This document shows, piece by piece, positions 1-5,261 of a stretch of 5,261 bases of DNA; within the stretch, counting starts at the first letter, position 1; every line of letters starts with the position of its first letter. The notes beneath the pieces are model-generated. The model ran no database searches. It worked only from the letters and a program-made list of their open reading frames with translations, and was not told where the DNA came from. The translations under genes were made by a program, and so were the position numbers. Source of the DNA: an uncultured Clostridia bacterium (GTDB lineage: Bacteria > Bacillota > Clostridia > Oscillospirales > Ruminococcaceae). The stretch lies in NCBI GenBank assembly GCA_947176675.1, contig CAMWRN010000183.1:1-5261 (forward strand), written 5' to 3'.

Positions 1-524
1 AAAATATCTACCTTTCCGTCAGTGTCCTCCCAGATCTCAACTCCGGTTGTTTTTTCGTGAACGGCAGGGTTTGCGGGATTTGTAAACTGAGACGGGATAA
101 AGCTGTTCGGGATTTCCTTTGCAAGCTCATTGGCTTTTGCGATAGCGCCTTTCATTCCCTGAGAGCCTTCGGTCAGAACAAGCTCCGCGCCGTAGGCTTT
201 CATAAGATTGCGGCGTTCAACGCTCATTGTTTCGGGCATTGCAATGATAAGACGGTATCCTCTTGCAGCAGCTACGGAAGCAAGACCTATGCCCGTGTTT
301 CCGCTGGTAGGCTCGATGATAACGCTTCCTTTTTTAAGCAAACCCTTTTCCTCTGCGTCGTCGATCATTGCTTTAGCGATCCTGTCCTTTACCGAACCTG
401 CGGGATTAAAATATTCAAGCTTGGCAAGAACGGTGGCTTCAAGACCGTTTGCTTTCTCGGTATTTTCAAGCTCCAGAAGCGGAGTGTGACCGATAAGGTC
501 GGTAATTTTCTTTTTGATATTCAT
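1..524 (-). CDS. cysK: Cysteine synthase (O-acetylserine sulfhydrylase), N-terminal part, truncated by window edge
   Basis: This is a PLP-dependent cytoplasmic enzyme that makes L-cysteine from O-acetyl-L-serine and sulfide, the last step of sulfur assimilation. The reverse strand reads 174 complete codons from the ATG at 524 to the window edge without a stop, a little over half of the usual ~305-residue CysK. Visible hallmarks are the IGHTPLLEL start (residues 11-19), NPAGSVKDR (40-48) with the PLP-binding Lys46, the phosphate-binding TSGNTG loop (73-78), the AMPETMS stretch (95-101) with ERR (103-105), and SQFTNPANP (145-153). The start is set by the purine-rich AAAGGAGAG at 531-539, six bases upstream, and by homology starting at residue 1. 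It has its own promoter, so it is not read from the operon to its right. Cystathionine beta-synthase-like or CysM paralogues share the fold, but the motif spellings fit CysK/CysM best. The C-terminal half is not visible, so intactness cannot be judged. Confidence 0.95.
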   Translation of the reverse strand, partial: MNIKKKITDLIGHTPLLELENTEKANGLEATVLAKLEYFNPAGSVKDRIAKAMIDDAEEKGLLKKGSVIIEPTSGNTGIGLASVAAARGYRLIIAMPETMSVERRNLMKAYGAELVLTEGSQGMKGAIAKANELAKEIPNSFIPSQFTNPANPAVHEKTTGVEIWEDTDGKVDI

Positions 525-550
525 ATATAACTCTCCTTTGTAAAAAGTTT

Positions 551-580
551 AGCATATTAATCCTATGTATTTAATATGCT
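551..580. promoter_or_regulatory. Perfect inverted repeat over the cysK transcription start, candidate operator
   Basis: AGCATATTAA at 551-560 is exactly mirrored by TTAATATGCT at 571-580, separated by 10 bases. The half-sites are offset by 20 bp, about two helical turns, so they would present to the same DNA face. The repeat spans roughly -3 to +27 relative to the predicted start, directly downstream of the -10. In RNA it would form an AU-rich hairpin near the 5' end, but there is no U-tract after it, so it is not a terminator. A repressor operator is the more natural reading. The regulator is unknown; cysteine genes in Firmicutes are often controlled by Rrf2-family (CymR) or LysR-family proteins, but I cannot match a known site. 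Confidence 0.55.
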
Positions 581-583
581 TTT

Positions 584-612
584 ATTATAGCAAATATGCG
601 AAAATTTGTCAA
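584..612 (-). promoter_or_regulatory. Sigma-A promoter of cysK
   Basis: On the minus strand TTGACA (607-612) and TATAAT (584-589) are both exact consensus hexamers with a 17-base spacer. TG sits one base upstream of the -10, making it an extended -10 as well. The predicted start point is near 577, giving a leader of about 53 bases before the cysK ATG. That is too short for a T-box or a typical riboswitch. So strong a core promoter in front of a biosynthetic gene suggests control by a repressor rather than by weak promoter elements (inference). Confidence 0.9.
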
Positions 613-692
613 GAGCTTTCGACGGTTTTAATATAATTCACAATTACATAGTGCTATAACGAGTATAATTTGTTTCTAATGACCAGCTTCGC

Positions 693-735
693 AAAAAAGT
701 TTTGCCCACCTTTAAAAAGGCGGGCAAAATTTTTT
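693..735 (-). terminator. Rho-independent terminator of the mannosidase-HD operon, possibly bidirectional
   Basis: The stem pairs TTTTGCCC (700-707) and CCTT (709-712) with their complements at 717-720 and 722-729, leaving a 4-base loop at 713-716. One internal pair is imperfect (708/721): it is a G-U wobble in minus-strand RNA but an A-C mismatch in plus-strand RNA. The minus-strand transcript continues with C and then six U (698-693). It lies about 50 bases past the HD gene stop at 779. A T6 run at 730-735 also follows the hairpin on the plus strand, but no plus-strand gene ends here, so the minus-strand operon is the intended client. It also separates that operon from cysK. Confidence 0.85.
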
Positions 736-778
736 CATATCGGATTAGCCGTCGGAGATGTTCATTTCGTTAGCTTGA

Positions 779-1372
779 TTATTTTTCTTTTCCCTCAAGA
801 AAATAAGACGCTTCCATATCTGCGGTGCTCAACGCAAATGCCAGCGGGAACATCTCAAAAGACCTGCCAACCTGATTCGGATCGTCTTCGGTGGAAAATC
901 CCATATGATACCGTATGGCAAACGCTTCTTCACGTGAAAGCCGCATAAACCCCGTGATTATGTAAACCGATTTCTCTCCGTGTCCGTATGGGAGCTTGTC
1001 GTCTATGGTATAGTAAGGGACTTTCTCCCAAACGCCTTGATCGTTCTTGGCGTTGCGATAGTCCACCTTATAGAAGTTCACCTTGCAGATATCATGCAGT
1101 AGTGCTGAAACAGCTATGGTTTCCTCGGAATAATTCATTCCGTAGACTGTTTTCGCCCTCTCTCGGCTCAGATAATCTTTAAGGCAGTGGTAAACGTTAA
1201 GGCTGTGTTCCAAAAGTCCGCCTTCATATGCGCCGTGAAAGCGTGTGCTTGCGGGAGCAGTGAAAAAATCGCTCTTGTCCGACAGCAGGTACTCCAGCAG
1301 TTTATCCGCACCCTCTCTTGTTATGCAGGACTTATAGATGTCCAGAAATTCCTCTTTGAGATTATGATCCAT
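779..1372 (-). CDS. HD-domain hydrolase of unknown substrate
   Basis: This 197-residue soluble protein of the HD metal-dependent phosphohydrolase superfamily has no signal peptide or membrane segment. The metal-site series is visible: GGLLEHS with His56, ALLHDICK with the His93-Asp94 doublet and Lys97, His131 in YGHGEKS, His156 in IRYHMG, and Asp185 in STADMEA. The FHGAYEGGLLEHS stretch (45-57) resembles the HD part of the YhaM-type 3'-5' exonucleases, but the nucleic-acid-binding OB domain of YhaM is absent, so this is a stand-alone HD protein. Similar short proteins, usually annotated only as HD-domain protein or hydrolase, are common in Clostridia; a nucleotide or nucleic-acid substrate is plausible but unproven. 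The ATG at 1372 has AAAGGA at 1379-1384, six bases away. It lies 22 bp after the beta-mannosidase stop with no promoter between, so the two are probably co-transcribed, and the terminator follows it. Confidence 0.87.
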   Translation of the reverse strand: MDHNLKEEFLDIYKSCITREGADKLLEYLLSDKSDFFTAPASTRFHGAYEGGLLEHSLNVYHCLKDYLSRERAKTVYGMNYSEETIAVSALLHDICKVNFYKVDYRNAKNDQGVWEKVPYYTIDDKLPYGHGEKSVYIITGFMRLSREEAFAIRYHMGFSTEDDPNQVGRSFEMFPLAFALSTADMEASYFLEGKEK

Positions 1373-1394
1373 GGTTTATCCTTTCCGAGTTATA

Positions 1395-3851
1395 TTACTG
1401 CAAATCATAGCAGCTCTTGATCTTAAGTTTTTCTTCCAGTTCATTGGGCGTTATGCCCTCCGGGAAGAACCGTCTGTTGGCAAGTATTGAATACGCTTTT
1501 CCGTGCAGGTCGAACCAGTTGTCCCCGAAAGTGCAGTCGAACTCGTCAAAGTCCAGATAAACGCCCTTTGCAAAGTTACTGCTGCTCAGTTCAAAGCGGA
1601 ACTTGTCGCCGATCTTGTCCGCGTGTACGGTTATTTCGGGATCGAGGAATTCAAACCTCTTCGGCTGAACAAGCATAAGCGTTCCGTCGGAGATGACCGC
1701 ATTGTCGTGCAGCAAAGCATACTCTATATAATGCGTCCTCAGCATATCCTTTTCAAGCTTGGTCTTTGTCGGTGTAAGGATCTCAACGTTCTTTGACGTC
1801 AGCGGAGAAATATTCACGTCCACAGAGCCTTGCGCGATCACCGTTGTGTCGTTCCGTCTTACGCGCCAGCGGACTGTTCCCGCAAATGGTTCGAGCTTTT
1901 CGTTGGAAATATTTATAAAAAGATTATCCTTGTCGCTGTCGTCTATTGAGCACAACACAGGTGCGTAGAATTTTTTCGCCGCATAGTGCAGGGATTTCCA
2001 CCTGCCGAAATAGTCTATAGACGACCAGGATATAACGGGATTGCTGTCGTTAACCTGCCAGTAAAGCGAACCCATGCAGCGTCCGCGGTTCCGGCGCATA
2101 TGCTCTGCACTTTGGCGGATTGCTTCCGCCTGAACCAGCTGAGTTGCATATACAAGGTTCTCGAAATTATAGGGATATCTTACCATCTGAGCAAGATAGT
2201 ACAGCAGCTTTTCGTTTCCCGCTTCGCATTTTTGGTGAGCCTCCATAACTCCCGAGCAGATGTTGAAGTCCTCTTCGTCCGCGAAAGTGCGCACCGTTTT
2301 CATGCAGGGAATGGATTCAAAGCCGTACTCCGAGCAGAAGCGGAACTGATGCTTTTTGAAATCGTCAAATGGTTTGCAGCCATGCCATACCGCCCAGTAG
2401 TGGGAGTCGCCTCTGTTTTCCGCACTTGACTCATCGAAGCCGCCTCCCGAAGAGGGAGACGATGGCCAGTAAGGAGTCCGTGGGTCATAATGCTTCAGAA
2501 CGCTGGGGATAAGCTTTTCAAATATTCTGATGTATCCCTGCTTCTGCTCCTCTGTAACCGGAATTCCCCAGTACTGTATTGCCGATTCTATCTCGTTGTT
2601 TCCGCACCACATACCAAGCGACGGGTGATTGCGGAGACGTATGATATTGTCAATAAATTCCTGCTTGATATTTGCGCAGAAATTCGCGTCGGCATTGTAG
2701 ACAGCGCAGGCGAAAGCAAAGTCCTGCCATACCAGCAGACCCAGTCGGTCGCAGGTATCGTAGAAATTATCATCGGGATAGAAGCCGCCTCCCCATACGC
2801 GTATCATGTTGAAGTTTGCCGCCGCGCAGCTTTTAAGCAGATCTCTTGTGCGCTCTGCGGAACGTCTCGGCAGTATCTGATCCTCTGGGATATAGTTTGC
2901 ACCCATGGCAAAAATTTTGATGCCGTTTACGCGGAAGCAGAATTCCTCTCCGCCTTCCTTATCATTATCGCGGCAAAGCTCCACTGTTCGCAGACCAATG
3001 TTGAATTCCTTTATATCCACAGGTTCTTCGCCTTTGAAAAGCATGACCTTTGCCATGTAGAGATCCTGCTTTCCGTAGCCCCTTACGTTCCATAGCATAG
3101 GGGATGTTACGGTGCATTCGAGAACGGCAGTTCTGCTGTTTACCATGTCGGAAATAACGGTATCACTGCCGTCGGGAGAGGTCAGACCGATGCCTATGCG
3201 AAGATCATCGGAGGATATGTCGGCGATCCGTGTATCGAATATCAGTTTCACTTCGTTAGCTGAATGTTCCTGTTTTACATAAACGCTTTCTATTCTTCCT
3301 CCTGTCACACCCACAAGCTCCACGCTTCTCCAGATACCCAGATCGGGAAGCTGAGGACCCCAGTCCCAGCCGAACATATAGTGAGCCTTACGTATCAGCG
3401 GAAAGCCCTCGACCGTTGAATTTACGCCCCATGCGGGATTCTGTTTATAAGCGGTTCGTATATATTCCAAAGGAGAAAAAATTTTTACATTGATGTCATT
3501 TCTGCCTTCTTTAAGCAGACCGGTAACATCGTACTCGTACACGCGGTGCATATTTTCGGCTTTTCCGATAACCGAACCGTTCAGCGATATCTCCGCGAGA
3601 GTGTCGATACCGTTGAAGCGCAGGTATATTTTTTCACAGGCGAGGATATCCTGCGAAGGTGCAAATGTGTGCTCAAAAATGTAGTTTCCGTCAGAAAGTT
3701 CAAATGCTGCGTATTGATTTTCCCCGAAATAAGGGTCGGGAATTTTTCTTGCGCGGATAAGACAGTCATAAACCGAGCAAGGGATATTAGTGCGTATTCC
3801 TTCTGCCGAACCGCTTTGGAGTATCCAGTTTTCATTAAGCTGCTGTATCAT
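1395..3851 (-). CDS. Glycoside hydrolase family 2 beta-mannosidase
   Basis: This 818-residue enzyme removes terminal beta-linked mannose from the non-reducing end of mannooligosaccharides or glycan cores. It has no signal peptide, so it should act in the cytoplasm on imported oligosaccharides. The layout is GH2: an N-terminal jelly-roll sugar-binding domain (about 1-185), an immunoglobulin-like domain (about 186-290), a TIM barrel (about 295-630) and C-terminal beta domains (about 630-818). Beta-mannosidase signatures are MFGWDWGPQLP (159-169), GANYIPEDQ (317-325), IRVWGGGFY (350-358), WCGNNEIE (415-422) with acid/base Glu420, FCSEYGFES (505-513) with nucleophile Glu508, and YWQVNDSNPVISWSSIDY (597-614). 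The total fits bacterial family members of about 820-860 residues. The open frame extends 58 codons upstream to 4025, but that extension crosses the promoter. The ATG at 3851 has AAGGAG eight bases away and matches the usual family N-terminus. The exact substrate (plant mannan or N-glycan) cannot be decided from sequence, and no transporter is in view. Confidence 0.95.
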   Translation of the reverse strand: MIQQLNENWILQSGSAEGIRTNIPCSVYDCLIRARKIPDPYFGENQYAAFELSDGNYIFEHTFAPSQDILACEKIYLRFNGIDTLAEISLNGSVIGKAENMHRVYEYDVTGLLKEGRNDINVKIFSPLEYIRTAYKQNPAWGVNSTVEGFPLIRKAHYMFGWDWGPQLPDLGIWRSVELVGVTGGRIESVYVKQEHSANEVKLIFDTRIADISSDDLRIGIGLTSPDGSDTVISDMVNSRTAVLECTVTSPMLWNVRGYGKQDLYMAKVMLFKGEEPVDIKEFNIGLRTVELCRDNDKEGGEEFCFRVNGIKIFAMGANYIPEDQILPRRSAERTRDLLKSCAAANFNMIRVWGGGFYPDDNFYDTCDRLGLLVWQDFAFACAVYNADANFCANIKQEFIDNIIRLRNHPSLGMWCGNNEIESAIQYWGIPVTEEQKQGYIRIFEKLIPSVLKHYDPRTPYWPSSPSSGGGFDESSAENRGDSHYWAVWHGCKPFDDFKKHQFRFCSEYGFESIPCMKTVRTFADEEDFNICSGVMEAHQKCEAGNEKLLYYLAQMVRYPYNFENLVYATQLVQAEAIRQSAEHMRRNRGRCMGSLYWQVNDSNPVISWSSIDYFGRWKSLHYAAKKFYAPVLCSIDDSDKDNLFINISNEKLEPFAGTVRWRVRRNDTTVIAQGSVDVNISPLTSKNVEILTPTKTKLEKDMLRTHYIEYALLHDNAVISDGTLMLVQPKRFEFLDPEITVHADKIGDKFRFELSSSNFAKGVYLDFDEFDCTFGDNWFDLHGKAYSILANRRFFPEGITPNELEEKLKIKSCYDLQ

Positions 3852-3874
3852 AAAAGAGACTCCTTTCTCAAAGC

Positions 3875-3893
3875 TGCGCAAACATTTTGCGCA
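3875..3893. promoter_or_regulatory. 19 bp perfect palindrome in the beta-mannosidase leader, candidate operator
   Basis: TGCGCAAA (3875-3882) and TTTGCGCA (3886-3893) are exact inverse complements around a 3-base centre. Each arm also contains the self-complementary hexamer TGCGCA. It lies about +22 to +40 from the predicted start of the mannosidase transcript and ends eight bases before the ribosome binding site. As DNA it looks like a dimer-binding operator acting as a roadblock. As RNA it would be an 8-bp hairpin with a 3-base loop; no U-tract follows, so it is not a terminator. LacI-family regulators commonly control glycosidase genes, but this odd-length palindrome lacks their usual central CG, so the family is left open. 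Confidence 0.55.
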
Positions 3894-3921
3894 ATAATGC
3901 CTTAATAATATTTTAATAATA

Positions 3922-3950
3922 AGTATAACTCTTTTTGAAAGATTTGTCAA
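3922..3950 (-). promoter_or_regulatory. Sigma-A promoter of the beta-mannosidase-HD operon
   Basis: The minus strand carries an exact TTGACA (3945-3950), a 17-base spacer and TATACT (3922-3927), one mismatch from consensus. The predicted start is near 3915, giving a leader of about 64 bases that contains the 19 bp palindrome. The promoter lies inside the longer upstream open frame, which rules out the far-upstream start for the mannosidase. It faces away from the relQ promoter, with about 58 bp between the two -35 boxes. Confidence 0.85.
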
Positions 3951-3972
3951 CTGTGAACGGCTTTGAAATGCG

Positions 3973-3985
3973 GAAAATGATTTTC
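3973..3985. promoter_or_regulatory. Short palindrome between the divergent promoters, possible regulator site
   Basis: GAAAAT (3973-3978) and ATTTTC (3980-3985) form a perfect inverted repeat around one base. It sits between the -35 boxes of the divergent mannosidase and relQ promoters, a typical activator or shared-regulator position. Short AT-rich palindromes occur by chance, so this is only a weak candidate. Confidence 0.2.
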
Positions 3986-4008
3986 GTGTAAAATTTCGTA
4001 ATGCGCGG

Positions 4009-4037
4009 TTGACATACGACGGCAATAATGGTAAAAT
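4009..4037 (+). promoter_or_regulatory. Sigma-A promoter of the relQ-ogt operon
   Basis: An exact TTGACA (4009-4014), a 17-base spacer and TAAAAT (4032-4037) are preceded by TG one base upstream of the -10, an extended -10. The predicted start is near 4044, giving a leader of about 52 bases before the relQ ATG at 4096. A second TATAAT at 4045-4050 has no acceptable -35 at the right distance and is probably not used. Confidence 0.8.
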
Positions 4038-4095
4038 GATTATATATAATACGATGAACTTTGGGGTAAATAAATCCGATAAAGGAAGTCATAAA

Positions 4096-4788
4096 ATGTT
4101 ATCTGCGATCGCTGAAAATAAATTCAGTTTTGAGGAGGCTTTCGAGACCGTCAAGGGTCAGAATATTGAACAGATCATGCGCGAATTTGCGGAAAGAATG
4201 CAGATATACCGCGCGGGTATCAAGGAGATACGTACTAAGCTGGAAATACTTGACGAAGAGTTCCAGACAAAATTTTCCTATAATCCGATACACCACATCG
4301 AATCGAGGCTCAAATCTCCGCAGAGTATTGTCAAAAAGGTCAAGGCAAAAGGATTGCCCGTAACGGTGGAATCCATGTCCGCAAACATTACCGATGTGGC
4401 GGGGATACGGGTAATATGCAATTACATTGACGACATCTACCGTGTTGCCGAGCTGCTTACGGAACAGAACGATATCACTCTCGTAAGAGTCAGGGACTAC
4501 ATAAAAAATCCAAAACCATCGGGTTATAAGAGTCTGCACCTTATTGTGGAAGTGCCTATTTTTCTTTCTACGGGGCCTATCCCGATACCGGTGGAGATAC
4601 AGATACGCACTATTGCCATGGATTTCTGGGCGAGTCTGGAGCATAAGCTGAAATATAAGACCGACAACGATGTTTCTCCCGACCTGCGGAAAAGGCTCAG
4701 CGTCTGCGCCGAAAAGATATTTGCACTTGACAAGGAGATGCAGGATATCCACACAACCATTCAGTTAAGGAACGATGAGGAGCAGTGA
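4096..4788 (+). CDS. relQ: Small alarmone synthetase, RelQ/YjbM type (GTP/GDP pyrophosphokinase)
   Basis: This 230-residue cytoplasmic enzyme transfers pyrophosphate from ATP to GDP or GTP to make (p)ppGpp, the stringent-response alarmone. It is a synthetase-only protein: the HD hydrolase, TGS and ACT domains of long Rel proteins are absent, and the length fits SAS1 proteins of about 210-230 residues. Visible signatures are YNPIHHIESRLKSPQSI (62-78) for ATP contacts, ITDVAGIRVICNY (98-110) with metal-binding Asp100, DYIKNPKPSGYKSLH (134-148) with base-stacking Tyr144, and VEIQIRTIAMDFWASLEHKLKYK (166-188) with catalytic Glu167. The NPIHHIESR block separates RelQ from RelP. The ATG at 4096 is chosen because AAAGGAAG (4081-4088) precedes it at good spacing. 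In-frame ATGs at 4009 and 4054 lie on the -35 box and too close to the start point, without a ribosome binding site. The gene is first in an operon with ogt, overlapping it by 14 bp. Confidence 0.96.
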   Translation: MLSAIAENKFSFEEAFETVKGQNIEQIMREFAERMQIYRAGIKEIRTKLEILDEEFQTKFSYNPIHHIESRLKSPQSIVKKVKAKGLPVTVESMSANITDVAGIRVICNYIDDIYRVAELLTEQNDITLVRVRDYIKNPKPSGYKSLHLIVEVPIFLSTGPIPIPVEIQIRTIAMDFWASLEHKLKYKTDNDVSPDLRKRLSVCAEKIFALDKEMQDIHTTIQLRNDEEQ

Positions 4789-5245
4789 GGCAGTGAGCGG
4801 GCGGATAATTGCCGATACTCCCGTCGGATATCTGGAGATAATATCCGACGGTACAGCTCTGACGGGCGTACATTCGGTAAGAAGCATTGAGGGAGAAATT
4901 TTGAAAGACGAAATTACAGCCGAGACTGAACGTCAGCTTATGGAGTACTTCGATAAAAAGCGTAGGCGATTTGAGCTTCCGCTTCGTCTAAACGGAACTG
5001 ATTTTCAGCTTCGGGTTTGGAGAACGCTGACGGAAATACCTTACGGCGAGACACGTTCATACAAGGAAACGGCTGCGGCGGCGGGTAATCTGAAAGCCTG
5101 TAGTGCGGTGGGAAACGCTGTGGGGAAAAATCCCTTTTTAATAGTACTTCCTTGTCACAGAGTCATCGCTTCAGATGGAACAATTGGCGGCTTCAGCGCA
5201 GACATTAATATAAAAAAATATTTACTTGAATTTGAAAAAAACTGA
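4775..5245 (+). CDS. ogt: Methylated-DNA--protein-cysteine S-methyltransferase, with Ser at the arginine-finger position
   Basis: This is a suicidal DNA repair protein that moves the alkyl group from O6-alkylguanine (and O4-alkylthymine) to its own cysteine. At 156 residues it has the Ogt/MGMT architecture: an N-terminal beta-rich domain opening TPVGYLEIISDG (15-26), then the DNA-binding domain. Motifs are FQLRVWRTLTEIPYGETRSY (77-96), with Tyr96 matching the base-flipping tyrosine, the recognition-helix region LKACSAVGNAVGKNP (106-120), the active site LPCHRV (125-130) with acceptor Cys127, and GTIGGF (135-140). Oddity: the arginine finger expected just before AVG (human MGMT Arg128) is Ser110, codon AGT. 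The ATG at 4775 overlaps relQ by 14 bp, and its AAGGA (4767-4771) is only three bases away. An in-frame GTG at 4793 has AGGAG (4778-4782) ten bases upstream, would start four bases after the relQ stop and gives 150 residues. Either start implies translational coupling to relQ. Ada-type regulator domains are absent. Confidence 0.93.
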   Translation: MRSSEAVSGRIIADTPVGYLEIISDGTALTGVHSVRSIEGEILKDEITAETERQLMEYFDKKRRRFELPLRLNGTDFQLRVWRTLTEIPYGETRSYKETAAAAGNLKACSAVGNAVGKNPFLIVLPCHRVIASDGTIGGFSADINIKKYLLEFEKN

Positions 5246-5248
5246 CCG

Positions 5249-5256
5249 AAAGGAGG
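5249..5256 (+). promoter_or_regulatory. Ribosome binding site of a further gene beyond the right edge
   Basis: AAAGGAGG follows the ogt stop by three bases and is an almost complete anti-Shine-Dalgarno match. The window ends five bases later in AAATA, so a start codon at 5261 or just beyond would have ideal spacing. With no room for a terminator, this suggests a third gene co-transcribed with relQ and ogt. Its identity is not visible. Confidence 0.75.
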
Positions 5257-5261
5257 AAATA

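Noticed and set aside
640..668. Additional promoter-like TATACT / TATAAT hexamers in the AT-rich stretch upstream of cysK
   Set aside because: No -35 hexamer lies at acceptable spacing on either strand, and the consensus cysK promoter at 584-612 already explains the gene.
525..778. Riboswitch, T-box or small RNA in the cysK upstream region
   Set aside because: The predicted leader is only about 53 bases and holds a single AU-rich inverted repeat. No T-box or S-box motifs are visible, and the rest is promoter and terminator.
779..1372. HD protein as a ppGpp hydrolase (Mesh1/SAH type) partner for the nearby RelQ
   Set aside because: Small alarmone hydrolases carry an HDxxED motif after the HD pair. 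Here the sequence is HDICKVN, with no ED, and the overall pattern is YhaM-like. The genes are also in different, divergent operons.
1986..3095. Plus-strand open frames of 147 and 201 codons opposite the beta-mannosidase
   Set aside because: They are antisense shadows of a confidently identified GH2 gene, and their translations show no recognisable domain.
3868..3885. Five-codon leader ORF (Met-Phe-Ala-Gln-Leu) before the beta-mannosidase on the minus strand
   Set aside because: Its ATG lies in the palindrome loop and has no ribosome binding site upstream. It is too short to separate from chance, although its stop lies just before the mannosidase ribosome binding site.
3852..4025. 58-residue N-terminal extension of the beta-mannosidase in the open frame up to 4025
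   Set aside because: It crosses the -10, the -35 and the leader palindrome, has no ribosome binding site at its ATG, and the family N-terminus begins at the Met at 3851.
4099..4752. Minus-strand 217-codon open frame opposite relQ
   Set aside because: It lies wholly inside the relQ coding sequence, has no recognisable motif, and relQ has full family conservation.

Overview
The window looks like ordinary chromosome from a low-to-mid GC Gram-positive anaerobe of the Clostridia, plausibly a Ruminococcus-like gut or rumen bacterium. This is an inference from three things: purine-rich AGGAG-type ribosome binding sites, near-consensus sigma-A promoters, and the protein families present (RelQ-type small alarmone synthetase, a Clostridia-type HD hydrolase, a cytoplasmic GH2 beta-mannosidase). 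No RNA genes, CRISPR arrays, insertion sequences or phage genes are visible.

Layout, left to right. (1) 1-524, minus: the N-terminal 174 codons of a cysteine synthase (cysK), cut by the window edge. It is driven by a near-perfect promoter whose start point lies inside a 10-10-10 inverted repeat. (2) 525-778: a gene-free 254 bp stretch holding that promoter, the inverted repeat and a strong hairpin terminator. (3) 779-3851, minus: a two-gene operon in transcription order GH2 beta-mannosidase then HD-domain hydrolase, with a 22 bp gap. It has its own promoter and a 19 bp perfect palindrome in the leader, and it ends at the terminator. (4) 3852-4095: a 244 bp divergent intergenic region with two back-to-back sigma-A promoters. 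(5) 4096-5245, plus: relQ followed by ogt (O6-alkylguanine-DNA alkyltransferase), with reading frames overlapping by 14 bp. A strong ribosome binding site just inside the right edge points to at least one more gene in this operon.

Functionally, the left-facing operon would release mannose from imported beta-mannosides or mannan oligosaccharides, plus one HD phosphohydrolase of unknown substrate. The right-facing operon joins a (p)ppGpp synthetase to a suicidal DNA-alkylation repair protein, which reads as a stress module. cysK belongs to sulfur assimilation and is a separate unit.

I do not see a clearly novel system. The best leads are the Ogt protein, which keeps its reactive cysteine but has serine where the arginine finger is expected, and the two perfect inverted repeats placed just downstream of the cysK and beta-mannosidase promoters.
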